A stretch of 45,368 nt of DNA from Polyangiaceae bacterium (GTDB lineage: Bacteria > Myxococcota_A > Polyangia > Polyangiales > Polyangiaceae). Every line of letters begins with the position of its first letter. Position 1 is the stretch's first letter. The translations under genes and the position numbers were made by a program. This document shows, piece by piece, positions 16,723 through 24,829 of the stretch. A model generated the notes under the pieces. It made no database searches, was not told the origin of the DNA, and saw only the letters and a list, made by a program, of their open reading frames with translations. Location of the stretch: positions 1 through 45,368 of the forward strand of contig WQYX01000027.1 of NCBI GenBank assembly GCA_009781005.1, read 5' to 3'.

Positions 16723-18969
16723 ATGGGCGTCGTGATAGAGGAAGCGCAAATCTCTCATCGGCCATCGATTGCTTCCGTGTTTCACACCGCTCGTTCGCTC
16801 TTCCGTCGTGTCGATCCCGCCCTCTACGTGCTCTGGGCGGCAGCGTGGACACTCACGTCCGCCAGATCGTTCTACGGCTACATGCTGAAGCAGACGGGCG
16901 GCGAATGGAGCGCGCCGCTCGACGACGTCTTCATCCATTTCGACTACGCGCGCGCCACAGCGCTGGGCCATCCTTTCGAGTGGACCGTTGGCAACGGTTA
17001 TTCATCGGGCAACACGAGCCTCACCTACCCGTTCGTGCTCGCGGTTGGATGGCGGGCTGGTTTCAGAGATTGCAGCCTCATGATCTGGGCGGCCATCGTC
17101 GCGGCAACGTGTGTCTTCGGCTTCCTGCTCGCCGTCCGCGGGCTCTTTCTCGAGAGCGATCGCGACGACTGGGGGCACGTGTCGTCGTACCTCTTGCCGC
17201 CGATGTTCCTCGGTGTCGGCGCATTCGTCTGGTCGCTGTGGAGCGGAATGGAGGTCGCGTTCTTCATGGCGACGTGGGCCATTGCGCTGCTCGCGTGGCA
17301 GAGACTCGAGCGCGTCGACGGCAATCACCGCGCGCACGCGAGCGCGTGGTGGCTCGGTCTCGCGGGTGTCCTGCTCGTCACCACGAGACCCGAAGCTGCG
17401 CTCACCGTTGCGGTCTTCGGTGTCGCCGCAGCTCTCGCGCACGCTCGCTTTGGCCTCGCACGCGCGATGGGCGTGCTCGTTCGCGCGGGGTTGCCCGGCG
17501 CACTCGCGCTCGCCGTGCAATCGGTCACAAACAAAGTCTTTACGGGCGAATGGAGCGCCAACGGCGCGCTCGTCAAACTTGCGCTGAACAACCCGTACTT
17601 GAGCGAGAAAGAGAAAGTTGAAGACTACATCTTCAACGTGAAGTACGCGGCGCTGCGCAACCTCGATTACCATTTTGCGTCCGCGCGAGGCGAGCACATG
17701 GCCGATTTCGGCCCCGCAGACGGGTCGAACGTGTTCGCGCACGTGTGGACCAGTCTTTCGCGTGAAGCCTGGTGGGCGGGCGTCGTGCCTCTCGTCCTCG
17801 CGATGTTGCCTCTCGCTTTCGCGCGCACGCGGCGCGTGGCGATTGTGCTGTGGGCCGAACTCGTTCTTTGGATCGGCGTCGTCGCATTCAATGGGCAAGT
17901 GCGCTGGCAGAACGAGCGCTACGTCATGCCCGCCGTTGGCATCATGCTCGTTCTCGCCGCTCTCGGCGTCTCTGTCGCTCTGCGCACGCGCGCGGAACGC
18001 CACGGATGCGGCGCGCGCACGAAGTTGTGGGCCGTCCGCGCGGCGCTCGTCGTACTGTCTCTTGTTTTCGCTTACGACCACCAGATCCCGAAAATGCGCG
18101 ATCAGAAATGGTTCTTCGGCCGTGCGTCACGCAACATCCGCGACCAGCACCTCGCGCTCGGCAAGTACCTCGCGGAGACGAAACCGCGTCGCGTGCTCGT
18201 CGGCGACGCGGGCGCCATCCTCTATGCGTCGGACCGCCCCGGTCTCGATCTCATCGGCCTCGGCGGCTACGGCAAATTGCCTTTCGCACGCGCAAGCGTG
18301 CACGGCCTCGGGGCGTCGCTCGAACTCATCGAGCGCATGCCCGAAAGTGAGCGCCCGGATCTTCTCGCGATTTTTCCGACCTGGTGGGGCGTGCTGCAAA
18401 CGTGGTTTTCGAGCGATCTCGTGGCTCGTTTCCCGGTCGAGGGCAACGTCATCTGCGGAGGCTACGAACAGAATGTCTACAGAGCGGATTGGCACTTGCT
18501 CGGCACCGGTGATCGCCTCCGCACGATGCCCCGAGGCGACACGGAAATTCGCGCCGTGATCGATGTCGGCGATCTCGTCAGCGAAAAAGAAAACGGCTAC
18601 GCGTTCGACAGACCGGCGAACGGGTTCGTCGACATGCACATCCTGCCCGATCCTGCGAACCCTGCGCTCGACATGTTCGACGGAGGTCGGCGCATCAACG
18701 TCGGCATGAGCGAGAGCTTCCTCGCCAAGGGGCTTTTGCCCAGCAAGGCCGCGCATCTCGTCGTCCGCACGGCACCTGAAAGAGACACGCGTGTGCGCGT
18801 GCAAATCTCCGGCGCGTACGCAGGCGATTTGGATCTCGCGCGCACGGGTGGCTGGGTCGAGGCCATACTCGCCATCCCGGCCGATCGCGTCACGGAGTCG
18901 ATGCACATCCAGCTCGTCAACGACGGCCCAGGCGACTTCGTCGATTTCCATGCATGGCTCACGCAATGA
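16723..18969 (+). CDS. GT-C-like membrane glycosyltransferase (first of pair)
   Basis: A 748-residue protein with about 9-11 hydrophobic helices in the first 450 residues and a soluble C-terminal region (about 470-748). Seen: the early periplasmic-loop motif LDDVFIHFDYARATALGHPFEW (about 66-87) resembles the D-D-x-F-I-x-x-R-Y-A region of lipid-linked-sugar-dependent GT-C glycosyltransferases such as arabinofuranosyl transferases, where the acidic pair is catalytic. TRPEAALT and RWQNERYVMPA are further family-like segments. The last ~120 residues look like a beta-rich accessory domain. It is followed by a second membrane protein starting at an ATGA overlap. Donor and acceptor are unknown. Confidence 0.72.
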   Translation: MGVVIEEAQISHRPSIASVFHTARSLFRRVDPALYVLWAAAWTLTSARSFYGYMLKQTGGEWSAPLDDVFIHFDYARATALGHPFEWTVGNGYSSGNTSLTYPFVLAVGWRAGFRDCSLMIWAAIVAATCVFGFLLAVRGLFLESDRDDWGHVSSYLLPPMFLGVGAFVWSLWSGMEVAFFMATWAIALLAWQRLERVDGNHRAHASAWWLGLAGVLLVTTRPEAALTVAVFGVAAALAHARFGLARAMGVLVRAGLPGALALAVQSVTNKVFTGEWSANGALVKLALNNPYLSEKEKVEDYIFNVKYAALRNLDYHFASARGEHMADFGPADGSNVFAHVWTSLSREAWWAGVVPLVLAMLPLAFARTRRVAIVLWAELVLWIGVVAFNGQVRWQNERYVMPAVGIMLVLAALGVSVALRTRAERHGCGARTKLWAVRAALVVLSLVFAYDHQIPKMRDQKWFFGRASRNIRDQHLALGKYLAETKPRRVLVGDAGAILYASDRPGLDLIGLGGYGKLPFARASVHGLGASLELIERMPESERPDLLAIFPTWWGVLQTWFSSDLVARFPVEGNVICGGYEQNVYRADWHLLGTGDRLRTMPRGDTEIRAVIDVGDLVSEKENGYAFDRPANGFVDMHILPDPANPALDMFDGGRRINVGMSESFLAKGLLPSKAAHLVVRTAPERDTRVRVQISGAYAGDLDLARTGGWVEAILAIPADRVTESMHIQLVNDGPGDFVDFHAWLTQ

Positions 18970-21122
18970 CGGGCGCAATGTCCGAGGCGCTCGCGAAGTC
19001 GAAAGCGCTGCTTGGCACTTGGGGCGCCCCCCCAGATCTGCCAGCGAACATCGCGATCATCGTTGCGGCGTTCGCGCTGCTCGCTGCCATCTCCGGTCGC
19101 GGGCGCGCATGGCTCGGCGCAGGAGATGCGCCCGTGTCCCGCCGAATCTTCCTCGCACTGACGGCCGCCATGGCGTCGTTTCTGTCGCTCTTCTGGATCG
19201 CCTTCTACTTGCGCGGAGGACCGCGCATCATTGACGCAACAACGTATTTCCTCGAGGGGCGCGCGTTCGCCGAGGGGCACTTCACCTGGCCCGTGATCGA
19301 GCCAACGGCGAGTTTCCGCGGACGTTTTCTCCTGTACGATCCATCGGCAAACGCCGACGTCCCGACGGGAACCATGGGAGGCATCTTCCCTCCGGGTTAT
19401 CCGCTGCTTCTTGCGATTGGTTTCGCACTGCGCGCTCCGATGGTCATTGGACCTCTCATCGCCGGCGCCCTCGTCGTCGCAACGTATCGGCTCGCGCACA
19501 CTCTTGCGGAACGAACGCAACCAATTGGTTGCGTCGAGCCCATCGCACGCTCGGCGGCTCTCCTGTCTCTGGTGTCCGCTGCGCTCCGCTACCACACCGC
19601 CGATACCATGTCGCACGGAGCAACGGCGCTCGGCATCGTGCTCGCGTTCGACTCTGCGTTGAGACGGCGCTTTGGTCTTGCGGGTCTTGCAATTGGCGCC
19701 GTGCTTGCCACGCGTCCCGTCTCGTCGTTCGCGATCGGTCTCGTCAGTCTTGCGTGGCTTTTGCGCGTGCACGAAAACCGGGCGAAATCCCTCCTTCGAC
19801 TTGCGATCGGCGCCCTTCCCGGCATCGCGCTGCTTCTGGTTTGGCAAAAGGCCCTGACGGGCTCGTGGTTCACGTCTCCGCAACGCATGTATTATGCACT
19901 TTCCGACGGGCCCCCTGGCTGCTTCCGTTGGGGGTTCGGCGCAAGCATCGGGTGCCTCCATGAGCACGGCGAGTTCGTCCGTGCGCGCTTGCCGCATGGT
20001 TACGGCGTGCTCGAAGCCCTGGGCGTGACGCACCTCCGCCTACGCATGCATCTTACAGACATCGCGAACTTCGAGCCGCTCGCGTTCCTCGTTCTCGTGC
20101 CGCTCGCAAGACCGAAGAAAGACGGCGCACGCGAGTCGCGTGATCCCGCGGTGATCGCGAGCGTCACGCTCGTCGCGCTCCATATGCTCGCATATGCGCC
20201 GTTCTACTTCGACGGCAGCTACCCGGGCGGCGGCGCGCGTTTCTTCGCCGATGTGCTGCCCATCGAGCATGCGCTCATCGCCCTTGCCATCGCGCGCCTC
20301 GCTGGGGCTCGCGTCGTTCGCGGCTCCTTTGCAGTGCTCGCGCTCGCCCTCGTAGGTTTCGCGCTTCACGCATCGTTCGGCCACAAGCAACTTGCGGATC
20401 GCGATGGCGGGCGGCCCATGTTCGAACCCGACGTCCTCGCACGCGCGAACGTCGCCACCGGCCTCGTCTTCGTGGACACCGATCATGGCTTTGCGCTCGG
20501 CCACGATCCCGATGCGCGCCCTGAAAGCGGCCTGCTCATTGCGCGCCTACACAACGACGCTCGCGATCGATTGCTTTACGACAGGCTCGATCGACCGCCA
20601 GCGTACCTCTATCACTTCGACCGATCGCCGTCCGCGCACGCATCGGTGAGCATCACGGCATGGACGCCGCCGCCGAGCGGCGACACCTTTCGCTTCGAAG
20701 CGGAGGCAGAGTGGCCGGTGCTCGGAGCTCTGGGCGGTTTCGCGGCACCCGCATACGGTGAGGCGTGCGCCTCCGGAGGCCGCGCGCTCGTCTTGACGAA
20801 GGCGTCGGTCGACAAACCCGCGCGCGCCACGATCTCCGTCCCGGTGCCGGAATCCGGCCGGTACTCCGTCGTTCCCCGCGTCGCCGACGGAACGCGTGTA
20901 CCTTACACGCACGTCTCGAAGGACGTCGTGACGCGAGCAACCCTTCATCTCCATGCTGCGGCGGAGGCCTCGCCTGTGTGGTCATGGACGCCCGTCGATC
21001 ACGGCTGCGTCGATCTGGCAGCGCAGGAAACCGAGCTCCGTTCGCCGTCCGTCGAACTGGTGATCGAGACCACGGGAGCGCCCGTCGCGCTCGACAAGAT
21101 CACGTTACGCAAGATTCATTGA
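18966..21122 (+). CDS. GT-C-like membrane protein (second of pair)
   Basis: A 718-residue membrane protein that begins in the ATGA overlapping the stop of the preceding gene (the frame is open to 18954). About ten hydrophobic helices run from residue 30 to about 480. Seen: IIDATTYFLEGRAFAEGHF (about 87-105) with an acidic residue at the place of the GT-C catalytic loop, GGIFPPGYPLLLAIG, and GSYPGGGARFFADVLPIEHA. The C-terminal ~200 residues are soluble and beta-rich. Probably a glycosyltransferase acting with its neighbour on a lipid-linked or surface glycan; this is inferred from topology and pairing. Confidence 0.65.
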   Translation: MTGAMSEALAKSKALLGTWGAPPDLPANIAIIVAAFALLAAISGRGRAWLGAGDAPVSRRIFLALTAAMASFLSLFWIAFYLRGGPRIIDATTYFLEGRAFAEGHFTWPVIEPTASFRGRFLLYDPSANADVPTGTMGGIFPPGYPLLLAIGFALRAPMVIGPLIAGALVVATYRLAHTLAERTQPIGCVEPIARSAALLSLVSAALRYHTADTMSHGATALGIVLAFDSALRRRFGLAGLAIGAVLATRPVSSFAIGLVSLAWLLRVHENRAKSLLRLAIGALPGIALLLVWQKALTGSWFTSPQRMYYALSDGPPGCFRWGFGASIGCLHEHGEFVRARLPHGYGVLEALGVTHLRLRMHLTDIANFEPLAFLVLVPLARPKKDGARESRDPAVIASVTLVALHMLAYAPFYFDGSYPGGGARFFADVLPIEHALIALAIARLAGARVVRGSFAVLALALVGFALHASFGHKQLADRDGGRPMFEPDVLARANVATGLVFVDTDHGFALGHDPDARPESGLLIARLHNDARDRLLYDRLDRPPAYLYHFDRSPSAHASVSITAWTPPPSGDTFRFEAEAEWPVLGALGGFAAPAYGEACASGGRALVLTKASVDKPARATISVPVPESGRYSVVPRVADGTRVPYTHVSKDVVTRATLHLHAAAEASPVWSWTPVDHGCVDLAAQETELRSPSVELVIETTGAPVALDKITLRKIH
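19515..19534. repeat. Perfect 20-bp palindrome inside coding sequence
   Basis: ACGCAACCAATTGGTTGCGT is its own reverse complement. Related sequences occur at 24776-24793 (CGCAACCAAATAGTTGCG, over a stop codon) and 31287-31303 (GCAACCAAACGGTTACC). It may be one instance of an abundant genomic palindrome. Confidence 0.5.
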
Positions 21123-21161
21123 CGGTATGCTGAAACGTAGCTTCCATGTGGCGGCTGCGAG

Positions 21162-21479
21162 ATGACGAAGAGTGAACTCATCGACGCGATGGCTGCTCGC
21201 AGTCAGTTGACGAAGGCGCGCGCGGAGATCGTGGTCAACTGTATCTTCGATGCAATGACCGAGGCGTTGCAGAGCGGCGAAGGCATCGAAATTCGCGGGT
21301 TCGGAAGCTTCACGGTTCGACCTTACAAAGCATACTCGGGCCGTAACCCTCGCACGGGCGTGCCCGTGCCCGTGCCTTCGAAGCGTTTGCCATTTTTCAA
21401 GGTGGGCAAGGATCTCAAGGAGCTCGTCAACGCGAGCCGCCTCGCGTACGCCATCACGGGTGGCGACGACGACGACTGA
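21162..21479 (+). CDS. HU/IHF family DNA-binding protein
   Basis: A 105-residue bacterial histone-like protein. Seen: MTKSELIDAMAARSQLTKARAE start helices, GEGIEIRGFGSFTVRPYKA beta-strands, and the RNPRTG signature of the DNA-intercalating arm (about 63-68), then PSKRLPFFKVGKDLKELVN. This fits the IHF-beta/HU pattern. The C-terminus carries an extra acidic tail (GGDDDD). Its TGA stop is formed in part by the first bases of repeat copy B. It bends and compacts DNA as a dimer; whether it pairs with itself or another subunit cannot be read here. Confidence 0.95.
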   Translation: MTKSELIDAMAARSQLTKARAEIVVNCIFDAMTEALQSGEGIEIRGFGSFTVRPYKAYSGRNPRTGVPVPVPSKRLPFFKVGKDLKELVNASRLAYAITGGDDDD

Positions 21480-21600
21480 CCGCTTTCGATTTGACGCGAT
21501 CTCATCGTTGGGGCCTGCGGTGCGGTCCTCAAAGCCAACCAAGGCTATTCCGGTCCGCTCCTCGGCCCCGCCTCGACCTCGCGTCAACTTGAAAGCGGTC
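21478..21600 (+). repeat. TIR element, copy B (123 bp)
   Basis: Begins GACCGCTTTCGATTTGACGC and ends GCGTCAACTTGAAAGCGGTC. The two ends are inverted repeats over about 24 bp with a few mismatches. The first 60 and last 35 bases are almost identical to copy C at 24008; the middle differs. Its first two bases are the GA of the TGA stop of the HU/IHF gene. Confidence 0.88.
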
Positions 21601-21636
21601 TAAGAGCGAGTTCGACAGCCGTCGCGAGCGAATCGA

Positions 21637-21747
21637 GGCTAGGGCGGAGCGCGAGGAGCCCGCGTAAGCGTACTTATCGTACGTGCGCAGGCACCGCAGC
21701 GCCCAACCGACGTATCGATTCGCGCAGCAGGCTGGCGAACACGCTCT
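21637..21747 (-). repeat. ~110-bp dispersed repeat, copy R3
   Basis: Read on the minus strand it runs from AGAGCGTGTT through CAGCCTGCTGCGCGAATCGA and CGTCGGTTGGGCGCTGCG to CGCGCTCCGCCCTAGCC. The same order of blocks occurs at 45141-45252, and the first half at 44391-44448. It fills most of the gap between repeat B and tyrS. No coding role is seen. Confidence 0.75.
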
Positions 21748-21770
21748 AAGGCATCGGAGATGCGTGTGCT

Positions 21771-23039
21771 ATGCACGCGGCGCTTCCGATGGCTTTTCCT
21801 CCCGTCCCCGAGCAGATGGCGCTCTTGACCCGCGGCGCCGTCGATCTCCATGTCAAGACCGAGCTCGAAGAGCGCCTCGAACAATCGCGCAAAACAGGCA
21901 AACCTCTTGTCGTAAAGGCCGGCTTCGATCCAACACGCCCCGACCTTCACATCGGTCATGCCGTGCTTCTCGCGAAGATGCGTCAGTTCCAAGATCTGGG
22001 GCACCACGCGATTCTCTTGGTCGGCGAATTCACTGCGATGGTGGGCGATCCCACTGGCAAGAGTGACGCGCGCCCGCGTCTTTCGCGGCAAGAGGTGCAA
22101 GCATCCGCGAAGACGTACACAGAGCAGGCCTTCAAGATCCTCGATCGACATAAGACCGAGATCCGTTCGAACTCCGAATGGCTCGACACGATGACGCCCG
22201 CCGACGTCGTCGAACTCATGGCGAAAATGACCGTTTCGCGCATGCTCGAGCGCAAAGACTTCGCCGCGCGCTTCGAAGACGGCCGCCCAATCTACCAGCA
22301 CGAATTCCTCTACCCGCTGCTCCAGGGCTACGATTCTGTTGCATTATGCAACGACATCGAGCTTGGCGGGACCGATCAGCTTTTCAACCTTCTGGTCGGT
22401 CGCGATCTCATGAGCAAATACGGAAAGCGCCCGCAAATGGTGCTGACAACGCCGCTCTTGGAGGGCATCGACGCGAAGATGGAGAACGGCGGCGTCGTCG
22501 GCAAGAAGATGTCGAAGAGCGCCGACAACTTCATTGGCCTGACCGAAGCGCCGCTCGCCATGTTTCGCAAGGTGATGCAGATCGACGATGAAGTGATCTT
22601 CCGCTATTTCGAGCTCCTTTCGAACAAATCGAACACCGAGATCAACGAGCTCAAAACCGAAAAAGCGGCAGGCAGAGATCCGCGTGAGATCAAAGCCATC
22701 TTCGGCCGTGAGCTCGTCACGCTCTTTCACGACGAAACCGCCGCGATCGCTGCTGAAGCCGAGTTCAAAAACGTGTACTCCGCAAGCGCGGTGCCGGACA
22801 ACGTCCCGTCGTTCTCACTCACCACGGACGGACCCACGCTCTGGATCGCCAAAGCGCTCTCCCTTGCGCGGCTCGTGAAGTCGACCGGCGAAGGAAAGCG
22901 GCTCGTTGAACAAGGCGGTGTCGAAGTCGACCGAGAGCGCGTCACCGACGGTCAGTTCCAGCTCGAACGCGGCAAGCGCTACTTGCTCCGCGTCGGTTCG
23001 AAGAACCGTCGCTTCGCGTACATCGAGATCGCCCGTTGA
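21771..23039 (+). CDS. tyrS: Tyrosyl-tRNA synthetase
   Basis: A 422-residue class I synthetase that charges tRNA-Tyr. Seen: KAGFDPTRPDLHIGHAV with the HIGH motif at 60-63, VGDPTGKSDARPRLS, IYQHEFLYPLLQGYDSVAL, ELGGTDQLFNLLVGRDL, the KMSKS loop at 246-250, and a C-terminal S4-like RNA-binding domain (about 355-420: GEGKRLVEQGGVEVDRERV). Length and the HIGH-region sequence fit the longer TyrS type rather than the E. coli type. ATG 21771 follows GGAG at 11 bases; ATG 21789 is possible. Confidence 0.97.
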   Translation: MHAALPMAFPPVPEQMALLTRGAVDLHVKTELEERLEQSRKTGKPLVVKAGFDPTRPDLHIGHAVLLAKMRQFQDLGHHAILLVGEFTAMVGDPTGKSDARPRLSRQEVQASAKTYTEQAFKILDRHKTEIRSNSEWLDTMTPADVVELMAKMTVSRMLERKDFAARFEDGRPIYQHEFLYPLLQGYDSVALCNDIELGGTDQLFNLLVGRDLMSKYGKRPQMVLTTPLLEGIDAKMENGGVVGKKMSKSADNFIGLTEAPLAMFRKVMQIDDEVIFRYFELLSNKSNTEINELKTEKAAGRDPREIKAIFGRELVTLFHDETAAIAAEAEFKNVYSASAVPDNVPSFSLTTDGPTLWIAKALSLARLVKSTGEGKRLVEQGGVEVDRERVTDGQFQLERGKRYLLRVGSKNRRFAYIEIAR

Positions 23040-23226
23040 GGACATGATGCGGCGCGCGCCCGCGATCTCTGCGACGCCCGCGACGCCGGGCATCGATGAA
23101 GGATGCGCCGCGGAAGACGACAGCCTTTGCCCCTCACCCAAGAGACACGCTTTTTGCGCTGAAAACGTCACCCGTCGTCGGCCAGATTGACGCCGGATCT
23201 TGAGCAATGGTACGCGCGCCGGTCCT

Positions 23227-24009
23227 ATGGCACAGTCGACCGCTCGTTCCGCTCGCACTCCTGCTTCCCTCGACCGCGCCTCGCCGAAGTCCCGCAAGGC
23301 TGCGACGACCAAGGCGTCCACGAAGTCGAAAGCGAAGCCGACGCTGCGCACCGTGAAAGGTGCCGCCGCAACGAAGCGTCCTTCGGCGACCGCGTCGAAG
23401 TCGCGTGCCCCTGCCGTTGCGAAGGCGGACTCGGAGCCCGAGCAGAAGCCCTCGGCGCCCATCGTTTCGAAGGGCTACGTGCCGCTCGTCAACATCCCGA
23501 AACCGCCGCCGCCGCCTGCCAACTTCACGCTCCACGTGGGTGACAAAGCCGTGCACCCATCTCACGGCCTCGCCGAGGTCACGGCGATCGAGCATCGCGA
23601 GATCGGCAGCATCAAGGGCGAGTTCTACATTCTCAGGATCGTCGACAACGGCATGCGCGTGATGGTGCCGCGAGCGTCCGGCGGGACAGCGGGCATCCGC
23701 CCCGTGATGTCAGCGAAGGAAGCCGACCGCGTGCTCGACACCATGCGCGCTCGCGAAGTCGCCGTGGATCTCCAACCATGGAGCCGCCGCTTTCGGGCGT
23801 ACACGGAGATGATCAAGAGCGGTGCGCCGCACGAGGTCGCCAAGGTGCTGCGCGACATGTACCGCCTCAAGTTCGACAAAGACCTGTCGTTCGGTGAGCG
23901 CCGCCTGCTCGATCAGGCCAAGAGCCTCCTCATGAAGGAGCTCGCAGCCGCAAAGGGCATGACGGAAGCCTCGCTGCAAGCCAAGGTCGACGACATGTTC
24001 CGCGCTTGA
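23227..24009 (+). CDS. CarD/CdnL-type RNA polymerase-binding regulator with basic N-terminal tail
   Basis: A 260-residue protein. Residues 1-75 are a histone H1-like low-complexity region rich in Lys, Ala, Ser, Thr and Arg; 76-98 is Pro-rich; from about 99 (FTLHVGDKAVHPSHGLAEV) to the end is a CdnL/CarD module with the N-terminal RNA polymerase-interacting part and a helical C-terminal part (WSRRFRAYTEMIKSGAPHEV, GERRLLDQAKSLLMKEL). CdnL proteins bind the polymerase beta subunit and stabilise open promoter complexes. In M. xanthus CarD a DNA-binding basic region follows the CdnL module; here it precedes it. ATG 23227 was chosen; TTG 23200 is open. The stop overlaps repeat copy C. Confidence 0.92.
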   Translation: MAQSTARSARTPASLDRASPKSRKAATTKASTKSKAKPTLRTVKGAAATKRPSATASKSRAPAVAKADSEPEQKPSAPIVSKGYVPLVNIPKPPPPPANFTLHVGDKAVHPSHGLAEVTAIEHREIGSIKGEFYILRIVDNGMRVMVPRASGGTAGIRPVMSAKEADRVLDTMRAREVAVDLQPWSRRFRAYTEMIKSGAPHEVAKVLRDMYRLKFDKDLSFGERRLLDQAKSLLMKELAAAKGMTEASLQAKVDDMFRA

Positions 24010-24196
24010 CCGCTTTCGATTTGACGCGATCTCATCGTTGGGGACTGCGGTGCGGTCCTCAAAGCCACACAAGGCTGTTCACTTCGCTTCGCTCCGTCGC
24101 TCTCACTGCACTCCGTCCACTTCGTGGACTCCGTGCAGTTCGAGTCCGGTCGCATCCCGTGCCCCGCCTCGACCTCGCGTCAACTTGAAAGCGGTC
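24008..24196 (+). repeat. TIR element, copy C (189 bp, longest)
   Basis: Ends match copy B almost exactly (left GACCGCTTTCGATTTGACGC, right GCGTCAACTTGAAAGCGGTC). The centre carries an extra segment with a strong hairpin at 24105-24139 (ACTGCAC, GTCCAC-TTC-GTGGAC, GTGCAGT). The first two bases form the GA of the CarD stop TGA. Confidence 0.88.
24105..24139. other. Hairpin inside TIR element copy C
   Basis: Two nested inverted arms, ACTGCAC/GTGCAGT outside and GTCCAC/GTGGAC inside, around a TTC loop. It is absent from copy B and may be a nested insertion or a terminator hairpin. Confidence 0.6.
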
Positions 24197-24209
24197 GGGC
24201 CCTACCTGA

Positions 24210-24232
24210 GGTCACACTCGTCGGAGTGCACC
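24210..24232 (+). promoter_or_regulatory. Hairpin enclosing the ribosome site of the cobalamin adenosyltransferase gene
   Basis: CACTC (24215-24219) pairs with GAGTG (24224-24228) around a GTCG loop, and GGT (24210-24212) may pair with ACC (24230-24232). The GGAG ribosome site (24223-24226) lies in the 3' arm, 7 bases before ATG 24234. It could limit translation. It is far too small to be a cobalamin riboswitch. Confidence 0.4.
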
Positions 24233-24233
24233 C

Positions 24234-24788
24234 ATGAAAATCTATACGAAGACGGGGGATGACGGGACGACGGGGCTCTACGGCGGCGCGCGCATCAAGA
24301 AAAATTCGACGCGTGTCGAGGCCTACGGAACGGTCGACGAACTCAACGCCGTCATCGGGGTAGCGCGTGCAACTGGGCTCGACTCCTTCACCGAAGAAGT
24401 CTTGTCACACGTGCAAGTCGATCTCTTCACGCTGGGCTCCGAGCTTGCGTGTTCACCGGGCAAAGAAGCAAGTCTGCACTTGCTCGAGGCCGCGGATGCG
24501 GAGCGACTCGAGCACGCAATTGACGAAGTGCAGACAAAGCTTTCGCCTCTCAAGAATTTCGTCTTGCCCGGTGGCAGTCCCCAGGCTGCTGCACTGCACC
24601 TCGCGCGCACGATCTGCCGGCGTGCCGAGCGCTCCGTGCTCGCCATCGAACATGACGGCGCGCCGCCGCGTCGCGAAGTCGTCATCTACCTCAATCGCCT
24701 GAGCGATCTGCTCTTCACACTCGCTCGCCGCGCCAACGCGGAAGCCGGCGCCCCTGACGTCCCCTGGAAACCTCGCGCAACCAAATAG
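24234..24788 (+). CDS. PduO-type cob(I)alamin adenosyltransferase
   Basis: A 184-residue enzyme that transfers the adenosyl group of ATP to cob(I)alamin, giving coenzyme B12. Seen: the N-terminal ATP motif TKTGDDGTTGLYGG (5-18), AYGTVDELNAVIG (30-42), FVLPGGSPQAAALH, the active-site region ICRRAERSV, and YLNRLSDLLFTLARRAN near the C-terminus. All hallmark motifs of the PduO/MMAB family are intact. Neighbours give no hint of the B12-dependent enzyme it serves. Confidence 0.95.
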   Translation: MKIYTKTGDDGTTGLYGGARIKKNSTRVEAYGTVDELNAVIGVARATGLDSFTEEVLSHVQVDLFTLGSELACSPGKEASLHLLEAADAERLEHAIDEVQTKLSPLKNFVLPGGSPQAAALHLARTICRRAERSVLAIEHDGAPPRREVVIYLNRLSDLLFTLARRANAEAGAPDVPWKPRATK

Positions 24789-24829
24789 TTGCGTGTACCC
24801 AGCGGAGGGGGGATGATAACCTATGGAAA

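Noticed and set aside
18597..20033. 478-codon minus-strand frame across the two GT-C-like genes
   Set aside because: Arg/Glu-rich shadow of high-GC coding sequence, no motif, no ribosome site.
24197..24233. Cobalamin riboswitch before the adenosyltransferase gene
   Set aside because: The gap to repeat copy C is under 40 bp, far too short, and no B12-box is present.
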